A stretch of DNA of 64,000 bases, from positions 345,772 to 409,771 of the forward strand of contig JAIXWL010000004.1 in NCBI GenBank assembly GCA_027491315.1, in the 5' to 3' direction. The notes under the pieces were generated by a model. It had not been told where the DNA came from, did no database searches, and worked only from the letters and a program-made list of their open reading frames with translations. The translations under genes were made by a program, and so were the position numbers. The DNA comes from Cytophagaceae bacterium. GTDB taxonomy: Bacteria; Bacteroidota; Bacteroidia; Cytophagales; Spirosomataceae. Position 1 is the first letter of the stretch. Each line of letters opens with the position of its first letter. This document shows, piece by piece, positions 9,157-18,886 of the stretch.

Positions 9157-10710
9157 TTACCATTTGGGATTTTGAACTAAGTTCGGATTTAGAGATAACT
9201 CATTTACAGGTATAGGCAATAAGTTGTAATAATCTAAATAACCCGTTGGGAATTTAGTTTCAATTACACCGCCCAAATGATCTTTAACTACTACTGGATA
9301 AATATCTTTACCAATATTCCAGCGTCTAATATCGGACCAATACAGACCCTCCAAAGCAAATTCAATTCTACGTTCTTTTCTTAATCTAATTCTGGCTTCT
9401 TGTTGGGATAATCCTGTTGGGATTAGTGAGATTTTAACATCTTTTCTTTCCGTTCTGATTCTGTTTATGATTGCTATTGCTTCATCAATATTTTTATTTA
9501 ATTCAATCATTGCCTCAGCCTTGGCTAACAGGACATCTGCATATCGCATGACAATATTATTAATAGCAGATTGACCTGAAGTAGGTAGGTTGGCCATTTG
9601 GCCTTCTCTGTATTTACGAGCGCTAAGGTGTTTTAATCTGTTTCCTGGATGATTAAATGCCCCACCCGGGTAAATGTAATTAGGGAAGCGAAAACCTAAA
9701 ATATATGAACCAGGAATTACGATTGTAAACTCCAAACGAGGATCGCGATTTTTGAATTTATCATTTGGATTAACCGGACTACCGTCAATAGTCTCATAAG
9801 CATCAACTAAATTATCTGTTGGAACATATCGAGAACCACGGGTAAAACTACCTGTTCCTGTTCCGCAAAATTGATCATGAAATGAACCTTGAGAATTTTC
9901 ACCAGAAATATATTGTACATCAAATATTACCTCCGAGTTATTTTCATTTTCCTGCTTAAAAAGTCCTTCATAGCTTGGAAATAAAGAGTACTTATTTAGT
10001 GCTTCAATTTGCTGTGCTACTTCAAGAACTTTATCATACATATTTTGATACAAATAAGCTCTCATCTTCAACCCCAAGGCAGCACCCTTATCTGCTCTGC
10101 CCACCTCTGGAGCTTTGATGCCCAAATTTTGAATGGCTACATCATAATCGGCAATCACCTGGTTCCAAGTGGCTTCTTTGGAGGCTCTAGCAATAACACG
10201 TGCCTCATCCGTAGTCAGAGCACTGTTCACGATAGGTACTCCACCATATGCATCAGCTAATAATGAATAAGCTAAGCCCCTTAAAAAATGAGCTTCACCT
10301 TTATATGTATTTTTAGCTGCATCCGATAATTTAACTTGATCCAAAGCTTTCAATAAATAATTAGCTCTAAAAATAATGGCGTAGCATCTAGTCCATCGGA
10401 AAGTAATAATGTCGGCATCTGTGGATGACAGTTGCCCGTTACCCATTTTAGTGATGGGAAAATTTCCCCAATTAAAAGCATTGGGAGTCGCTCCATCCAA
10501 TACTCCAAAGCCAAATAAACCCTCATTGTAAATAGAGGACTCTCTTAGCAAAGAATATACCCCATTTAATGCAAGCTTAATATCAGCTTCATTTTGTGGA
10601 AAATTTGCAGTAGTAATTTTATCCTCCGGAAAAATCTCCAAATACTGGTCAGAACAACTAATACAAAAGCTTAATAAAAATATGAATAGGTAGTTATATA
10701 TTTTTTTCAT
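9157..10710 (-). CDS. SusD/RagB-family glycan-binding lipoprotein
   Basis: A 517-residue protein with a lipoprotein signal (LLSFCISC at about 12-19). The SusD-type N-terminus (DQYLEIFPEDKITTANFPQN) and TPR-like segment (AHFLRGLAYSLLADAYGGVP) are present. The C-terminal helices include VMRYADVLLAKAEAMIELN and RIRLRKERRIEFALEG, typical of the family. It works at the cell surface with the SusC transporter encoded 4 bases upstream to capture an oligosaccharide. The nearby sulfatases suggest a sulfated glycan. The full length is normal for the family. Confidence 0.95.
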   Translation of the reverse strand: MKKIYNYLFIFLLSFCISCSDQYLEIFPEDKITTANFPQNEADIKLALNGVYSLLRESSIYNEGLFGFGVLDGATPNAFNWGNFPITKMGNGQLSSTDADIITFRWTRCYAIIFRANYLLKALDQVKLSDAAKNTYKGEAHFLRGLAYSLLADAYGGVPIVNSALTTDEARVIARASKEATWNQVIADYDVAIQNLGIKAPEVGRADKGAALGLKMRAYLYQNMYDKVLEVAQQIEALNKYSLFPSYEGLFKQENENNSEVIFDVQYISGENSQGSFHDQFCGTGTGSFTRGSRYVPTDNLVDAYETIDGSPVNPNDKFKNRDPRLEFTIVIPGSYILGFRFPNYIYPGGAFNHPGNRLKHLSARKYREGQMANLPTSGQSAINNIVMRYADVLLAKAEAMIELNKNIDEAIAIINRIRTERKDVKISLIPTGLSQQEARIRLRKERRIEFALEGLYWSDIRRWNIGKDIYPVVVKDHLGGVIETKFPTGYLDYYNLLPIPVNELSLNPNLVQNPKW

Positions 10711-10714
10711 GATC

Positions 10715-13700
10715 TTAGAAGTTTAAATTAATGCCTAATGTCACAATTCTTGGAACTGGATATTGATTGGTACTGGAATCAAAGGTGTTCTTTTCTGGAT
10801 CATAGCCGTCAAAATCATTGTTCACAAGGGTATACATGTTTTGGGCATTGACGTATATATATGCTTTTTTCAAACCATATTTAGTTGAAAATTTTTCGGG
10901 TACACTATATCCTAACTGAATATTTTTCAGCTTGACAAAATCTACTTTATTTACCCAAAAAGATGATTGAGAACTATTCCACGAGTTATCAAATCTAGCC
11001 ATAGGAATATTCGTATTGGTATTGGTTGGAGTCCATGAGTTTAACCACCTTTCCCCAATAACTCTATTTTCATAAGTTAGATTGGTGAAGTTATTTTGAT
11101 TAAACATATTGACGCCTAGAATTCCCTGCATCAAAATATTCAAATCAAATCCTTTAAACTTAAAGGAAGGGGATATGCCGAAAGTCACCTTAGGAATGGT
11201 ATTTCCAATTGACTGCTTATCTTCAAAGCCCAATTTGCCATCGTTATTCACATCCTCAAATTTCAAATTACCCGCTTTAGGTTTAAATCCATTAGCAAAC
11301 ATATGCTCCGTTGCTTCTCGATCAGATTGGTAAATACCAATTACTTTATATCCGTACAATTCTCTAAAAGAATATCCTTCTCTTATAAGGTATAATTGAT
11401 CGGGAGACCTAGAGGTGCCGAATTTAGTAACCATATTATCTATATAGGTCGCATTTAATCCAATGCTAAAACCTAGTTTATTGGGGTCAGAAACTTGATT
11501 GTTATAATTCAAGATAACTTCAACTCCATTATTAGTCATTTCACCTTTATTTTCAAATGGCGAATTCAATCCCCCTAATACCAACGGAATGGGTAATTGA
11601 ACTAAGATGTCATCTGTTTTCTTTCTGAAATAATCTGCTTCAATCGAAATTTTATTTCTAAAAAATGACATCTCAATACCAAAATCTGTCGTAGCAGTTT
11701 TTTCCCAAGTAATGTTTTCATCAATTAAATTGGTGATTGCGGCACCTGGTGCCAACTTGCCCCCATAATTATAACTCAAAGCGTTATTTTGGTTGATGAT
11801 GGTTAGATAGGGCCAATAATCTGATATGTTTTGGTTACCCAATCTTCCCCAAGAAGCCCTAAGTTTTAAATTGGAAATGACATCTGAATTTTTCAAGAAG
11901 TCTTCGTCAGAAACCCTCCAACCTGCTGAAAAACCTGGAAAATATCCCCAGCGATTTCCTTCTTTGAAACGAGAAGAAGCATCTGCTCTAAAATTAGCTT
12001 CAAACAAATATTTTTGATTAAATGCATAGTTTACCCTACCGAAGTATGATAAAATTCGTAATGCATTCATATTTCCTGATCCTTGAATACCTGAGGTCCC
12101 AGCATCTACTTGGGTTAAACCCTCCTTGGGTGGACTGCTTCTTCTAGCATATAGAGTTTGAATTTTATTTGATTCTATTTGTGTACCTGCAATAGCTGAA
12201 ACTTCATGAACTTTATTGAAAGTATTACTATAATTTATAGTCGTAAAAAGATTCGTATTGAATCCAGAAATTGTTCCTCGATTGATTTCTAATCCCTCTC
12301 TATTAAAGTTTTTGGTGATTGTTTCTATTCCAGCATCAGTGTATCCAAAAACACTCTTATTGTAGCGATCCACTAAATTCCAAGTGCCATTGGCCGCGAA
12401 GGTTGTTTTCACAGATAAATGTTTTGTGAAATTCACTTCGGCAGTAGCATTGATTGACAATAAATTCTCCTGAGTTGATGTTTGTCCGTTTGCTGCGTCA
12501 ATTAAAGGATTTCTATTGTCATATAATAAAGCTCCATTCTTATCCGTCGCTTGAACTGAACCAAAACGTCCATCTCTAGTATAGGGAGCAATAAAGGGGG
12601 CAGCTCCACTCAACATATCAAAAACACGTCCCAATGAGCCATAGGTGATATCCGCATAAGGCTCTTTGGATAGACGGTTAATGTAACTAACTCGGCCACT
12701 AATTTTCAACCAATTATTAATTTTAGAATCGAGGTTTGCTCTCAAACTAAATCGCTGAGAGTTGGTATTGGCAACCATTCCCTCTTGATTTAAATAGTTG
12801 AATGATAAAAAAGTGGACGTTTGTGCAGAACCACCGCGAACGGACACATTATGTTCTTGAATTTTCGCAGGTTTGAATAATTCTGAAAACCAATTGGTGT
12901 TAGGATATTTAAAGTTATCTGTCCCAGTCCTGAACGCATTGATTAAATCAGTTGAATATAATGGGCTTGCTCCGTCATTAACTAATGCTCTATTGCTCAA
13001 TTCCATGTTATCAGCACTATTATTGATAGTCTTATATCGCATACCTAAAGTCTGGACACCCACATAAGAATTGACATTGACTTGCATTTTCTCATTATTT
13101 TTGCCCATTTTGGTGGTAATCAAAACAACACCATTAGCAGCTTTTGAACCAAAAATTGCAGCACTAGCTGCATCTTTCAATACAGAAATTGATTCAATAT
13201 CCGAAGGGTTCAATTGTTCAAATGTGCCTTCCACGCCATCCACAATGATTAAAGGATTGGCGTTATTTAGTGTTCCCCAACCGCGAACTCTAATTTGAGA
13301 ACCATCACTTCCTGGTTTTCCTGAATTTTGACTTACCCAAACTCCTGAAGCAGTTCCTCCCAATGCTTGCGAAGAATTGGTTAAAGGTCTGTTATTGATT
13401 TTTTCATCAAATTTTATAGTTGAAATAGAGCCGGTTAAGTTAACCTTTTGGGTACTTCCATAGCCTACCACTACTACTTCATCTAGTGCTGTCACATCAG
13501 GCTTGAGCGAAATCTCAATTTGATTTTTATCCCTAACGCCTATTTCTTGACTAGCATAGCCTACAAATGAAATCAAGAGAACAGCATTTTCATTAGGAAC
13601 CGAAATGCTAAAATTTCCATTTCCATCCGTTTGAGTACCTTTAGTAGTACCTTTTAGGCTAATGTTTACGCCGGGCATTCCTAGGCCTGTTTCATCTTTG

Positions 13701-14131
13701 ACCTTTCCAGATATGGTTCTCTCATCAACTTGTACAGAATTTTGGGATGAAAGGTGAGAACCACCTTCATTGCTATTTCTAAGAATTATTCGATTTTCTT
13801 TAACTAAATATTCAACTGAGATGGGAAGCAATAATTCTTGTAATACTTGGTCGAGTCTTTTTTTAGTCACATTGATATTGACCTTTTGAGACATATTAAT
13901 ATTGCTTGAACTATAAACAAACTTGACATTTGCTTGCTTTTCAATAGTTAAGAGCACTTTTTTTATCTCTGTTTTTTCCATTTGTAGGGAAACAGGTTGG
14001 TTTAGCTCAAATTGACTATATGCAGAGTGAGCATAAGAAAAAGTGCAAAAAACCAGACAGAGTACTAGTTGTTGTATTGTGATTTTCATAGTAATCCAAA
14101 ACAATTTTGGAAACAGGTGGGATTTGTTCAT
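10715..14131 (-). CDS. SusC/RagA-family TonB-dependent transducer with STN domain
   Basis: A 1138-residue protein. After the signal region there is an STN (secretin/TonB short N-terminal) domain at about 45-115 (EIKKVLLTIEKQANVKFVYS). Then come a carboxypeptidase-like domain (TISGKVKDETGLGMPGVNIS), the SusC signature LDEVVVVGYGSTQKVNLTGS, a plug (PLIIVDGVEG, SDIESISVLKDAASAAIFGS) and a long barrel ending LGINLNF. The STN domain is the part that contacts a FecR anti-sigma factor, and such a gene lies just upstream. The receptor therefore probably both imports its ligand and signals its presence. The start MNKSHLFPKLFWITMKI is kept because this leader is common in the family; Met15 is the alternative. 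Confidence 0.95.
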   Translation of the reverse strand: MNKSHLFPKLFWITMKITIQQLVLCLVFCTFSYAHSAYSQFELNQPVSLQMEKTEIKKVLLTIEKQANVKFVYSSSNINMSQKVNINVTKKRLDQVLQELLLPISVEYLVKENRIILRNSNEGGSHLSSQNSVQVDERTISGKVKDETGLGMPGVNISLKGTTKGTQTDGNGNFSISVPNENAVLLISFVGYASQEIGVRDKNQIEISLKPDVTALDEVVVVGYGSTQKVNLTGSISTIKFDEKINNRPLTNSSQALGGTASGVWVSQNSGKPGSDGSQIRVRGWGTLNNANPLIIVDGVEGTFEQLNPSDIESISVLKDAASAAIFGSKAANGVVLITTKMGKNNEKMQVNVNSYVGVQTLGMRYKTINNSADNMELSNRALVNDGASPLYSTDLINAFRTGTDNFKYPNTNWFSELFKPAKIQEHNVSVRGGSAQTSTFLSFNYLNQEGMVANTNSQRFSLRANLDSKINNWLKISGRVSYINRLSKEPYADITYGSLGRVFDMLSGAAPFIAPYTRDGRFGSVQATDKNGALLYDNRNPLIDAANGQTSTQENLLSINATAEVNFTKHLSVKTTFAANGTWNLVDRYNKSVFGYTDAGIETITKNFNREGLEINRGTISGFNTNLFTTINYSNTFNKVHEVSAIAGTQIESNKIQTLYARRSSPPKEGLTQVDAGTSGIQGSGNMNALRILSYFGRVNYAFNQKYLFEANFRADASSRFKEGNRWGYFPGFSAGWRVSDEDFLKNSDVISNLKLRASWGRLGNQNISDYWPYLTIINQNNALSYNYGGKLAPGAAITNLIDENITWEKTATTDFGIEMSFFRNKISIEADYFRKKTDDILVQLPIPLVLGGLNSPFENKGEMTNNGVEVILNYNNQVSDPNKLGFSIGLNATYIDNMVTKFGTSRSPDQLYLIREGYSFRELYGYKVIGIYQSDREATEHMFANGFKPKAGNLKFEDVNNDGKLGFEDKQSIGNTIPKVTFGISPSFKFKGFDLNILMQGILGVNMFNQNNFTNLTYENRVIGERWLNSWTPTNTNTNIPMARFDNSWNSSQSSFWVNKVDFVKLKNIQLGYSVPEKFSTKYGLKKAYIYVNAQNMYTLVNNDFDGYDPEKNTFDSSTNQYPVPRIVTLGINLNF

Positions 14132-14233
14132 ACTTTTACGTAGTTAAGGTTTTACGATCATTAACTAAGTTTTACCAATTTTTTTTGGTAGAACCTTTAG
14201 GCCGGAGATGCGCCAACATCTTCGGCTTTTTTT
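14100..14233 (+). ncRNA. Possible antisense small RNA over the SusC leader
   Basis: A strong plus-strand terminator (14201-14233) lies between FecR and the STN-SusC gene, both on the minus strand, with no plus-strand coding gene before it. A short transcript ending there would be antisense to the SusC leader and start codon. Antisense RNAs in this position are known at Bacteroides glycan loci (the DonS type). The 5' end given is a guess; only the terminator is seen directly. Confidence 0.3.
14201..14233 (+). terminator. Strong plus-strand intrinsic terminator upstream of SusC
   Basis: A 10-bp stem GCCGGAGATG / CATCTTCGGC (one G-U pair), 6-base loop and seven T on the plus strand. On the minus strand no T-run follows, so it does not fit as a terminator of the FecR gene. 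Confidence 0.75.
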
Positions 14234-14272
14234 ATTTACAATTCAGGAGCTATTCATAAATTAATTTGATGT

Positions 14273-15283
14273 TTAGTTACATGATTTTCCATCAATAAAA
14301 ATGGTTGAACCTCTTATCTCATATTTGGCATTGATGGAGGAACAAGCAACGTCCAATTGTTTGTATAAATTCAAACCACTTAAATCACCAGTGAAAAGGC
14401 ATTTTTCAATATCTCGGTTGACAAAAATGATATCAAGCCCATAAAAATATTTGAAGCGATCTCGTAAAATTCCAAATCTAATCTCATCAAACATGAAATC
14501 GGATTTTTGGATATTGGAGTGTATTAAGATTGGATTTTCGACAATCGATTCTTGTATAGTTTGGTTTTCAGTATTGTAGATAGCTTTTAGGTTTGGAGTT
14601 AAAACAACTCCATTCATTTTTTTTGTTACTCCCTTTTTTGAATTTTCATATACTGAAACCTTTCCACTGACTACGGCTACTTCTATGGATTTATTTTGGT
14701 TATCAGAAGCAACTCTAAAGCTTGTGCCTAAAACCTCCGTTACTAAATTACCCATGCGTACTAAAAATGGTTTTTTCTCATTGCGAACAACCTGGAAAAA
14801 ACCTTTACCTTTTAAAATGACAGTGCGGTTATTTTGACCAAAATCTTCCTGAACAATGATGCTCGAGTTTTTTTCTAACACCACCCTGCTGCCATCGGGC
14901 AATGTGATATTTTGACTTAAATTTGTGGTATTTCGAGTCTCTAAGGCCCTATTTTCAACAATTTGTGGATTGAATATTCGAGGGTTGTATAAATAAAAGG
15001 AAATGCAAGTAATCAGAAATAGACATGCAGCAACGAGTGTTTGGATGGCAGTTTTTGAAATAATGAAAATTCTTTTTTTAGGTATTGAGAATAGCTCTTC
15101 ATTAAGCTTATTCCACATTCTATTTTCTTCAGATTGTAATTCCTTTTTATTGAAAATGGAACCTATATCTGAATTTTTTTCAAAATTTGATGTAGCAATT
15201 TCCTCTAAAAAATGAACTTCTTCGGGGGTACATTGTCCTTTTTCAAACTTATTCAATAAGGTATCAAATTCTTGCTTAGTCAT
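14273..15283 (-). CDS. FecR-family anti-sigma factor
   Basis: A 336-residue protein. The cytoplasmic N-terminus (MTKQEFDTLLNKFEKGQCTP) contacts the sigma factor. One transmembrane helix (LVAACLFLITCISFYLY, about 84-100) is followed by a periplasmic FecR domain (ITLPDGSRVVLEKNSSIIV, VTEVLGTSFRVAS) and a C-terminal DUF4974-type domain (FDEIRFGILRDRFKYFYGLD). It holds the ECF sigma factor at the membrane and releases it when the STN domain of the SusC transducer reports ligand. It sits 10 bases after the sigma gene and is followed by the transducer, the standard gene order. Confidence 0.93.
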   Translation of the reverse strand: MTKQEFDTLLNKFEKGQCTPEEVHFLEEIATSNFEKNSDIGSIFNKKELQSEENRMWNKLNEELFSIPKKRIFIISKTAIQTLVAACLFLITCISFYLYNPRIFNPQIVENRALETRNTTNLSQNITLPDGSRVVLEKNSSIIVQEDFGQNNRTVILKGKGFFQVVRNEKKPFLVRMGNLVTEVLGTSFRVASDNQNKSIEVAVVSGKVSVYENSKKGVTKKMNGVVLTPNLKAIYNTENQTIQESIVENPILIHSNIQKSDFMFDEIRFGILRDRFKYFYGLDIIFVNRDIEKCLFTGDLSGLNLYKQLDVACSSINAKYEIRGSTIFIDGKSCN

Positions 15284-15293
15284 TTTTTATTGT

Positions 15294-15851
15294 TTAATTG
15301 GCGGAGTAAAAATCCTTAAAATTCTCTCTTAGAAATTTCAATGATTTGGTAAGATGATATTCAACTGCTTTTTCAGATAAATCCAATTGAGTTGCAATCT
15401 TTTTAATCGGCATTTCCTCTATTTTACTCATTCTAAAAATTAAGGCAGTTTTTTCCGGCATTTTCAATAACAATTCATGAAGTCTTATTTCAAACTCTTT
15501 GGAATACATGAACTCATCGGTTGAACTTGTCTCATGTAATTGATTTAACAATTGGAACTCTCTGAATTTCCTCACATTCATTTGATTACGAATGGATCTA
15601 TTGATCAAATTTCGGCAAGCTATAAACAAGTAAACTTTCAAATTTTCAATATTGCTTTCCTCTCTATTTTTCCATAAACTGAGCATCAAATCATGAAGGA
15701 TTTCCTCTGCATCTTCCTTAGAACCTAAATTTTGATAAACAAAGCCGTATATATATTTCCAATGTCTTCTATAAATTGTCTCAAACGCAGTATTATCACC
15801 CTGCTTTAACAGGTTTAATAATTCATTATCTGATAAATGATTCAAATTCAT
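15294..15851 (-). CDS. ECF RNA polymerase sigma factor, Bacteroidota type
   Basis: A 185-residue protein with a sigma-70 region 2 (NTAFETIYRRHWKYIYGFVY, EDAEEILHDLMLSLWKNRE) and a region 4 HTH (LLKMPEKTALIFRMSKIEE, KKIATQLDLSEKAVEYHL). It directs polymerase to the promoter of the SusC/SusD unit when freed by the FecR protein next to it. First gene of a unit reading sigma - FecR - STN-SusC - SusD - sulfatases. Confidence 0.93.
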   Translation of the reverse strand: MNLNHLSDNELLNLLKQGDNTAFETIYRRHWKYIYGFVYQNLGSKEDAEEILHDLMLSLWKNREESNIENLKVYLFIACRNLINRSIRNQMNVRKFREFQLLNQLHETSSTDEFMYSKEFEIRLHELLLKMPEKTALIFRMSKIEEMPIKKIATQLDLSEKAVEYHLTKSLKFLRENFKDFYSAN

Positions 15852-16515
15852 GGGTTAGCTAGCTAGCATATTTGACCTAAGGTTCCTAAAGAAGCAATAA
15901 TCCCTAAATACTTTTACATTTTATTTTTAAAAAATATAATTATTTAAGGCATTAAGGTGATTTTTAGTTTTTAAACATCTGAAATTCCCATCATGAAATC
16001 ATTGGAAAATTTATTATACGTGCTGGAAATGCCGTTTTTAACCTTTAAGGATAGAGTAATTATTAAATAATGGTTGAGGTCAAAATATTATCAATATTTA
16101 TTATTCAAATTAGATTTTAGTTTTTTTTCGAATGAAATACTTAATCAATGGAAAATACCTAAAACCAGAATAACATCTTTTTTAAAATATAGATTTACTT
16201 GTCCTAGCGATATTTTTAGTTCAATGGGTTTTCACATTACTCCATTCAAAGGAACATGAATTAAATCAAAATATAAGTGCGAAAATCATTCCTTCAATGT
16301 TCGCTCCAAGGTGATATATTTATATTATTCCCTCATCCCTAGCTAATCTATTCCTTTGATTTTTATATCTTCCCAATGTAAAATAGGGTTTGGAAGTAAT
16401 GCTTTCCCTTGCCTATTTATTTTAAAGCTGTATACCCCATAATGAAAAATACCCGCTATTATTTCATTTTTACTAAACTGTGTATTGATGTCTAATTTTA
16501 AAAATTGTTGAAAGT
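15852..16515. other. AT-rich intergenic region between sigma factor and sulfatase
   Basis: Divergent promoter region of 664 bases. It contains the palindrome GCTAGCTAGC close to the sigma start (about 15856-15866). No convincing coding region, RNA gene or long repeat was found. Confidence 0.5.
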
Positions 16516-18039
16516 ATGAGTGTTAGATATGGTTTATTGATATCCCTGATGGTGTTTTTTTCCTTCAAAGGCTTTTCTCAAAAATTAACAGAGCAACCCA
16601 ATGTCATCTTTATATATGTAGATGATTTAGGTTACGGAGATTTAGGTAGTTATGGAGCTACAAAAATCAAAACTCCGCACCTAGATATGCTAGCCAAAGG
16701 TGGTATTCGTTTTACCAATGCACATGCTACTTCCGCTACCTGCACTCCCTCCCGATATGCTCTCATGACCGGGCAGTACCCTTGGCGAAAATCCGGAACA
16801 GGTGTATTGCCAGGAGATGCGGCATTAATCATTCCAACGGATAAAATCACTTTACCTGCCTTATTTCAACAAAAGGGCTATAAAACCGGATTAGTAGGTA
16901 AATGGCATCTTGGTCTGGGAAATACCGTTCAAAAAAACTGGAACCAAAAAATAACTCCAGGGCCCAATGAAGTCGGTTTTAATTATTCCTTTATTTTTCC
17001 GGCTACCGCTGATCGTGTTCCCACTGTATTTGTAGAAAATAATTACGTGGTGGCCCAGGATCCCAATGATCCCATTGAGGTCAACTACCAAACTAAAATT
17101 GGCAACGAACCTACTGGTTTAGAAAATCCGGAATTACTCAAATTGAAATCTTCTCCTAATCACGGCCATAATAATACCATTGTGAATGGGATTGGTCGAA
17201 TTGGTTATATGAAAGGGGGGCAACTGGCCCGCTGGACAGATGAAGAAATGCCGCTTACTTTTTTAAGTAAAGCCAAGGAATTTATTGAATCAAATAAGTC
17301 AAATCCTTTCTTTTTGTTTTATGCCCTAACTGAACCACACGTACCCCGTATGCCTTCCACTATATTTAAAGGGAAAAGTGGCCTAGGATTGAGGGGAGAT
17401 GCTATTTTGCAACTAGACTGGACTGTGGGTGAAATCATGAATCAATTGCAGCAGCTGGGTATTGCCAAAAATACCCTTATTGTTTTTACCAGTGATAATG
17501 GACCCGTCTTGGATGATGGATATCAAGATGGTGCAGTTACGCAACTTAATGGACATACACCTTGGGGCGTCCTTCGTGGAGGGAAATACAGTACTTATGA
17601 AGCAGGCACAAGAGTGCCTATGCTGATCCACTGGCCAGGAAAAATTAAACCTCAGGTTTCAGATGCCATGCTTAGTCAGATTGATTTCATAGCTTCTTTT
17701 GCACAATTTTTTAATAAAAAATTGCCTTTGAACGAAGCTACTGATAGTGAGAATATGCTGAATGCCTTTTTGGGAAAAAGTAATCAAGGTAGAAAAGTAC
17801 TCGTGAAACAAGGGATGAATTCCCTAGCCATCGTTCGGGGAGAGTGGAAATATATTGAACCCAATGCCGGTCCCGCCCTAAATAAACTAGTCGATATTGA
17901 ATTGGGCAATAATCCTTTGCCCCAACTTTACCACTTGACAAGCGACCTGAGTGAAAAAAATAATGTGGCTAGTCAGCATCCTGACTTGGTGAAAGAGTTA
18001 TCAGACATGTTGCAAAAGATAAAAGATAAGAAGAATTAG
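16516..18039 (+). CDS. Secreted S1-family arylsulfatase-like enzyme
   Basis: A 507-residue protein with signal peptide (about 1-21, FFSFKGFSQ). Landmarks are PNVIFIYVDDLGYGDLGSYG, the formylglycine motif CTPSR at Cys76, YALMTGQYPWR, GKWHLGLG and FTSDNGPVLDDG. The longer central insert and GVLRGGKYSTYEAGTRVP resemble arylsulfatase A-type members. It is divergent from the ECF sigma gene and may be part of the same sulfated-glycan response. Substrate unknown. Confidence 0.93.
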   Translation: MSVRYGLLISLMVFFSFKGFSQKLTEQPNVIFIYVDDLGYGDLGSYGATKIKTPHLDMLAKGGIRFTNAHATSATCTPSRYALMTGQYPWRKSGTGVLPGDAALIIPTDKITLPALFQQKGYKTGLVGKWHLGLGNTVQKNWNQKITPGPNEVGFNYSFIFPATADRVPTVFVENNYVVAQDPNDPIEVNYQTKIGNEPTGLENPELLKLKSSPNHGHNNTIVNGIGRIGYMKGGQLARWTDEEMPLTFLSKAKEFIESNKSNPFFLFYALTEPHVPRMPSTIFKGKSGLGLRGDAILQLDWTVGEIMNQLQQLGIAKNTLIVFTSDNGPVLDDGYQDGAVTQLNGHTPWGVLRGGKYSTYEAGTRVPMLIHWPGKIKPQVSDAMLSQIDFIASFAQFFNKKLPLNEATDSENMLNAFLGKSNQGRKVLVKQGMNSLAIVRGEWKYIEPNAGPALNKLVDIELGNNPLPQLYHLTSDLSEKNNVASQHPDLVKELSDMLQKIKDKKN

Positions 18040-18193
18040 TCCTTTTTTAGAGGAGGAAATTTGGTGATAGTTTAGCGTATAGGTCTGATTTTAAACACAG
18101 TAAGTCAAATTGCTTAAACTTCTAATATTTGATAACATTTATAAGAATCTACTGGTTATTAGTTTATTCTATTAAACCCTAATACCCTTAAAA

Positions 18194-18721
18194 ATGAAGC
18201 AATTCAATCCGCTTTTATGCTTGATCATAGCAGTCCTTTTAGGCTCTTGTTCTGCTTCTACTATACCGGAAGGAGCCAAAGCCATCGAGAATTTTGATAA
18301 GTCCAAATACCTGGGTACATGGTATGAAGTGGCTCGATTGGATTTTTATTTTGAGAAAAACCTTATCAATACCACAGCCAATTATTCCTTGAACGAAGAT
18401 GGAAGTATCAAGGTGGTCAACAGGGGATATGAACCCTATAAAAAAATATGGAAGGAGTCGGTTGGGAAAGCTAAGTTCGTTGGCAAAGAAAATATTGGCA
18501 TGTTGAAAGTCTCTTTTTTCGGTCCATTTTACGGGGGATATAATGTAGTGGCTCTCGATTCCAATTACCAATATGCCATGGTGGCTGGTGAAAAACTTTC
18601 CTATTTGTGGATTTTATCCAGGAAGAAAACAATCCCCGAACATATCAAAAAAGAATACCTTCAGATAGCCGAGAAGATTGGTTATAAAACCAGTGATTTA
18701 ATTTGGTTAGATAAGCTTTAG
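18194..18721 (+). CDS. blc: Bacterial lipocalin, outer-membrane lipoprotein (Blc type)
   Basis: A 175-residue lipoprotein (lipobox VLLGSC, Cys19). The lipocalin signature is KYLGTWYEVARLDFYFEKN, with the later motifs KAKFVGKENIGMLKVSFFGPF and YQYAMVAGEKLSYLWILSRK. Bacterial lipocalins bind fatty acids or lysophospholipids and are linked to envelope stress. It appears to be a single gene, closed by the hairpin at 18842. Confidence 0.92.
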   Translation: MKQFNPLLCLIIAVLLGSCSASTIPEGAKAIENFDKSKYLGTWYEVARLDFYFEKNLINTTANYSLNEDGSIKVVNRGYEPYKKIWKESVGKAKFVGKENIGMLKVSFFGPFYGGYNVVALDSNYQYAMVAGEKLSYLWILSRKKTIPEHIKKEYLQIAEKIGYKTSDLIWLDKL

Positions 18722-18841
18722 TATTTAGTACTATATTTGTCTTGGGCCCAAATGGTAATAAGGTACTATGCTTTGGTGAAAAACAATGCATTTATTCATC
18801 GCCAGCTTCATTTTTATAATCTAGGCCTGAACTTAAATAAG

Positions 18842-18867
18842 AAAACCACCCCCTTGGAGGTGGTTTT
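18842..18867. terminator. Bidirectional terminator between convergent genes
   Basis: Stem AAAACCACC / GGTGGTTTT around a short G/C-rich loop, with A and T tracts outside. It lies between the convergent lipocalin and hydrolase genes. Confidence 0.75.
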
Positions 18868-18886
18868 ATTTGTTATGGGAAGCATG

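Noticed and set aside
16074..16259. 61-codon frame before the sulfatase at 16516
   Set aside because: AT-rich, no start signal, no family; looks like chance.
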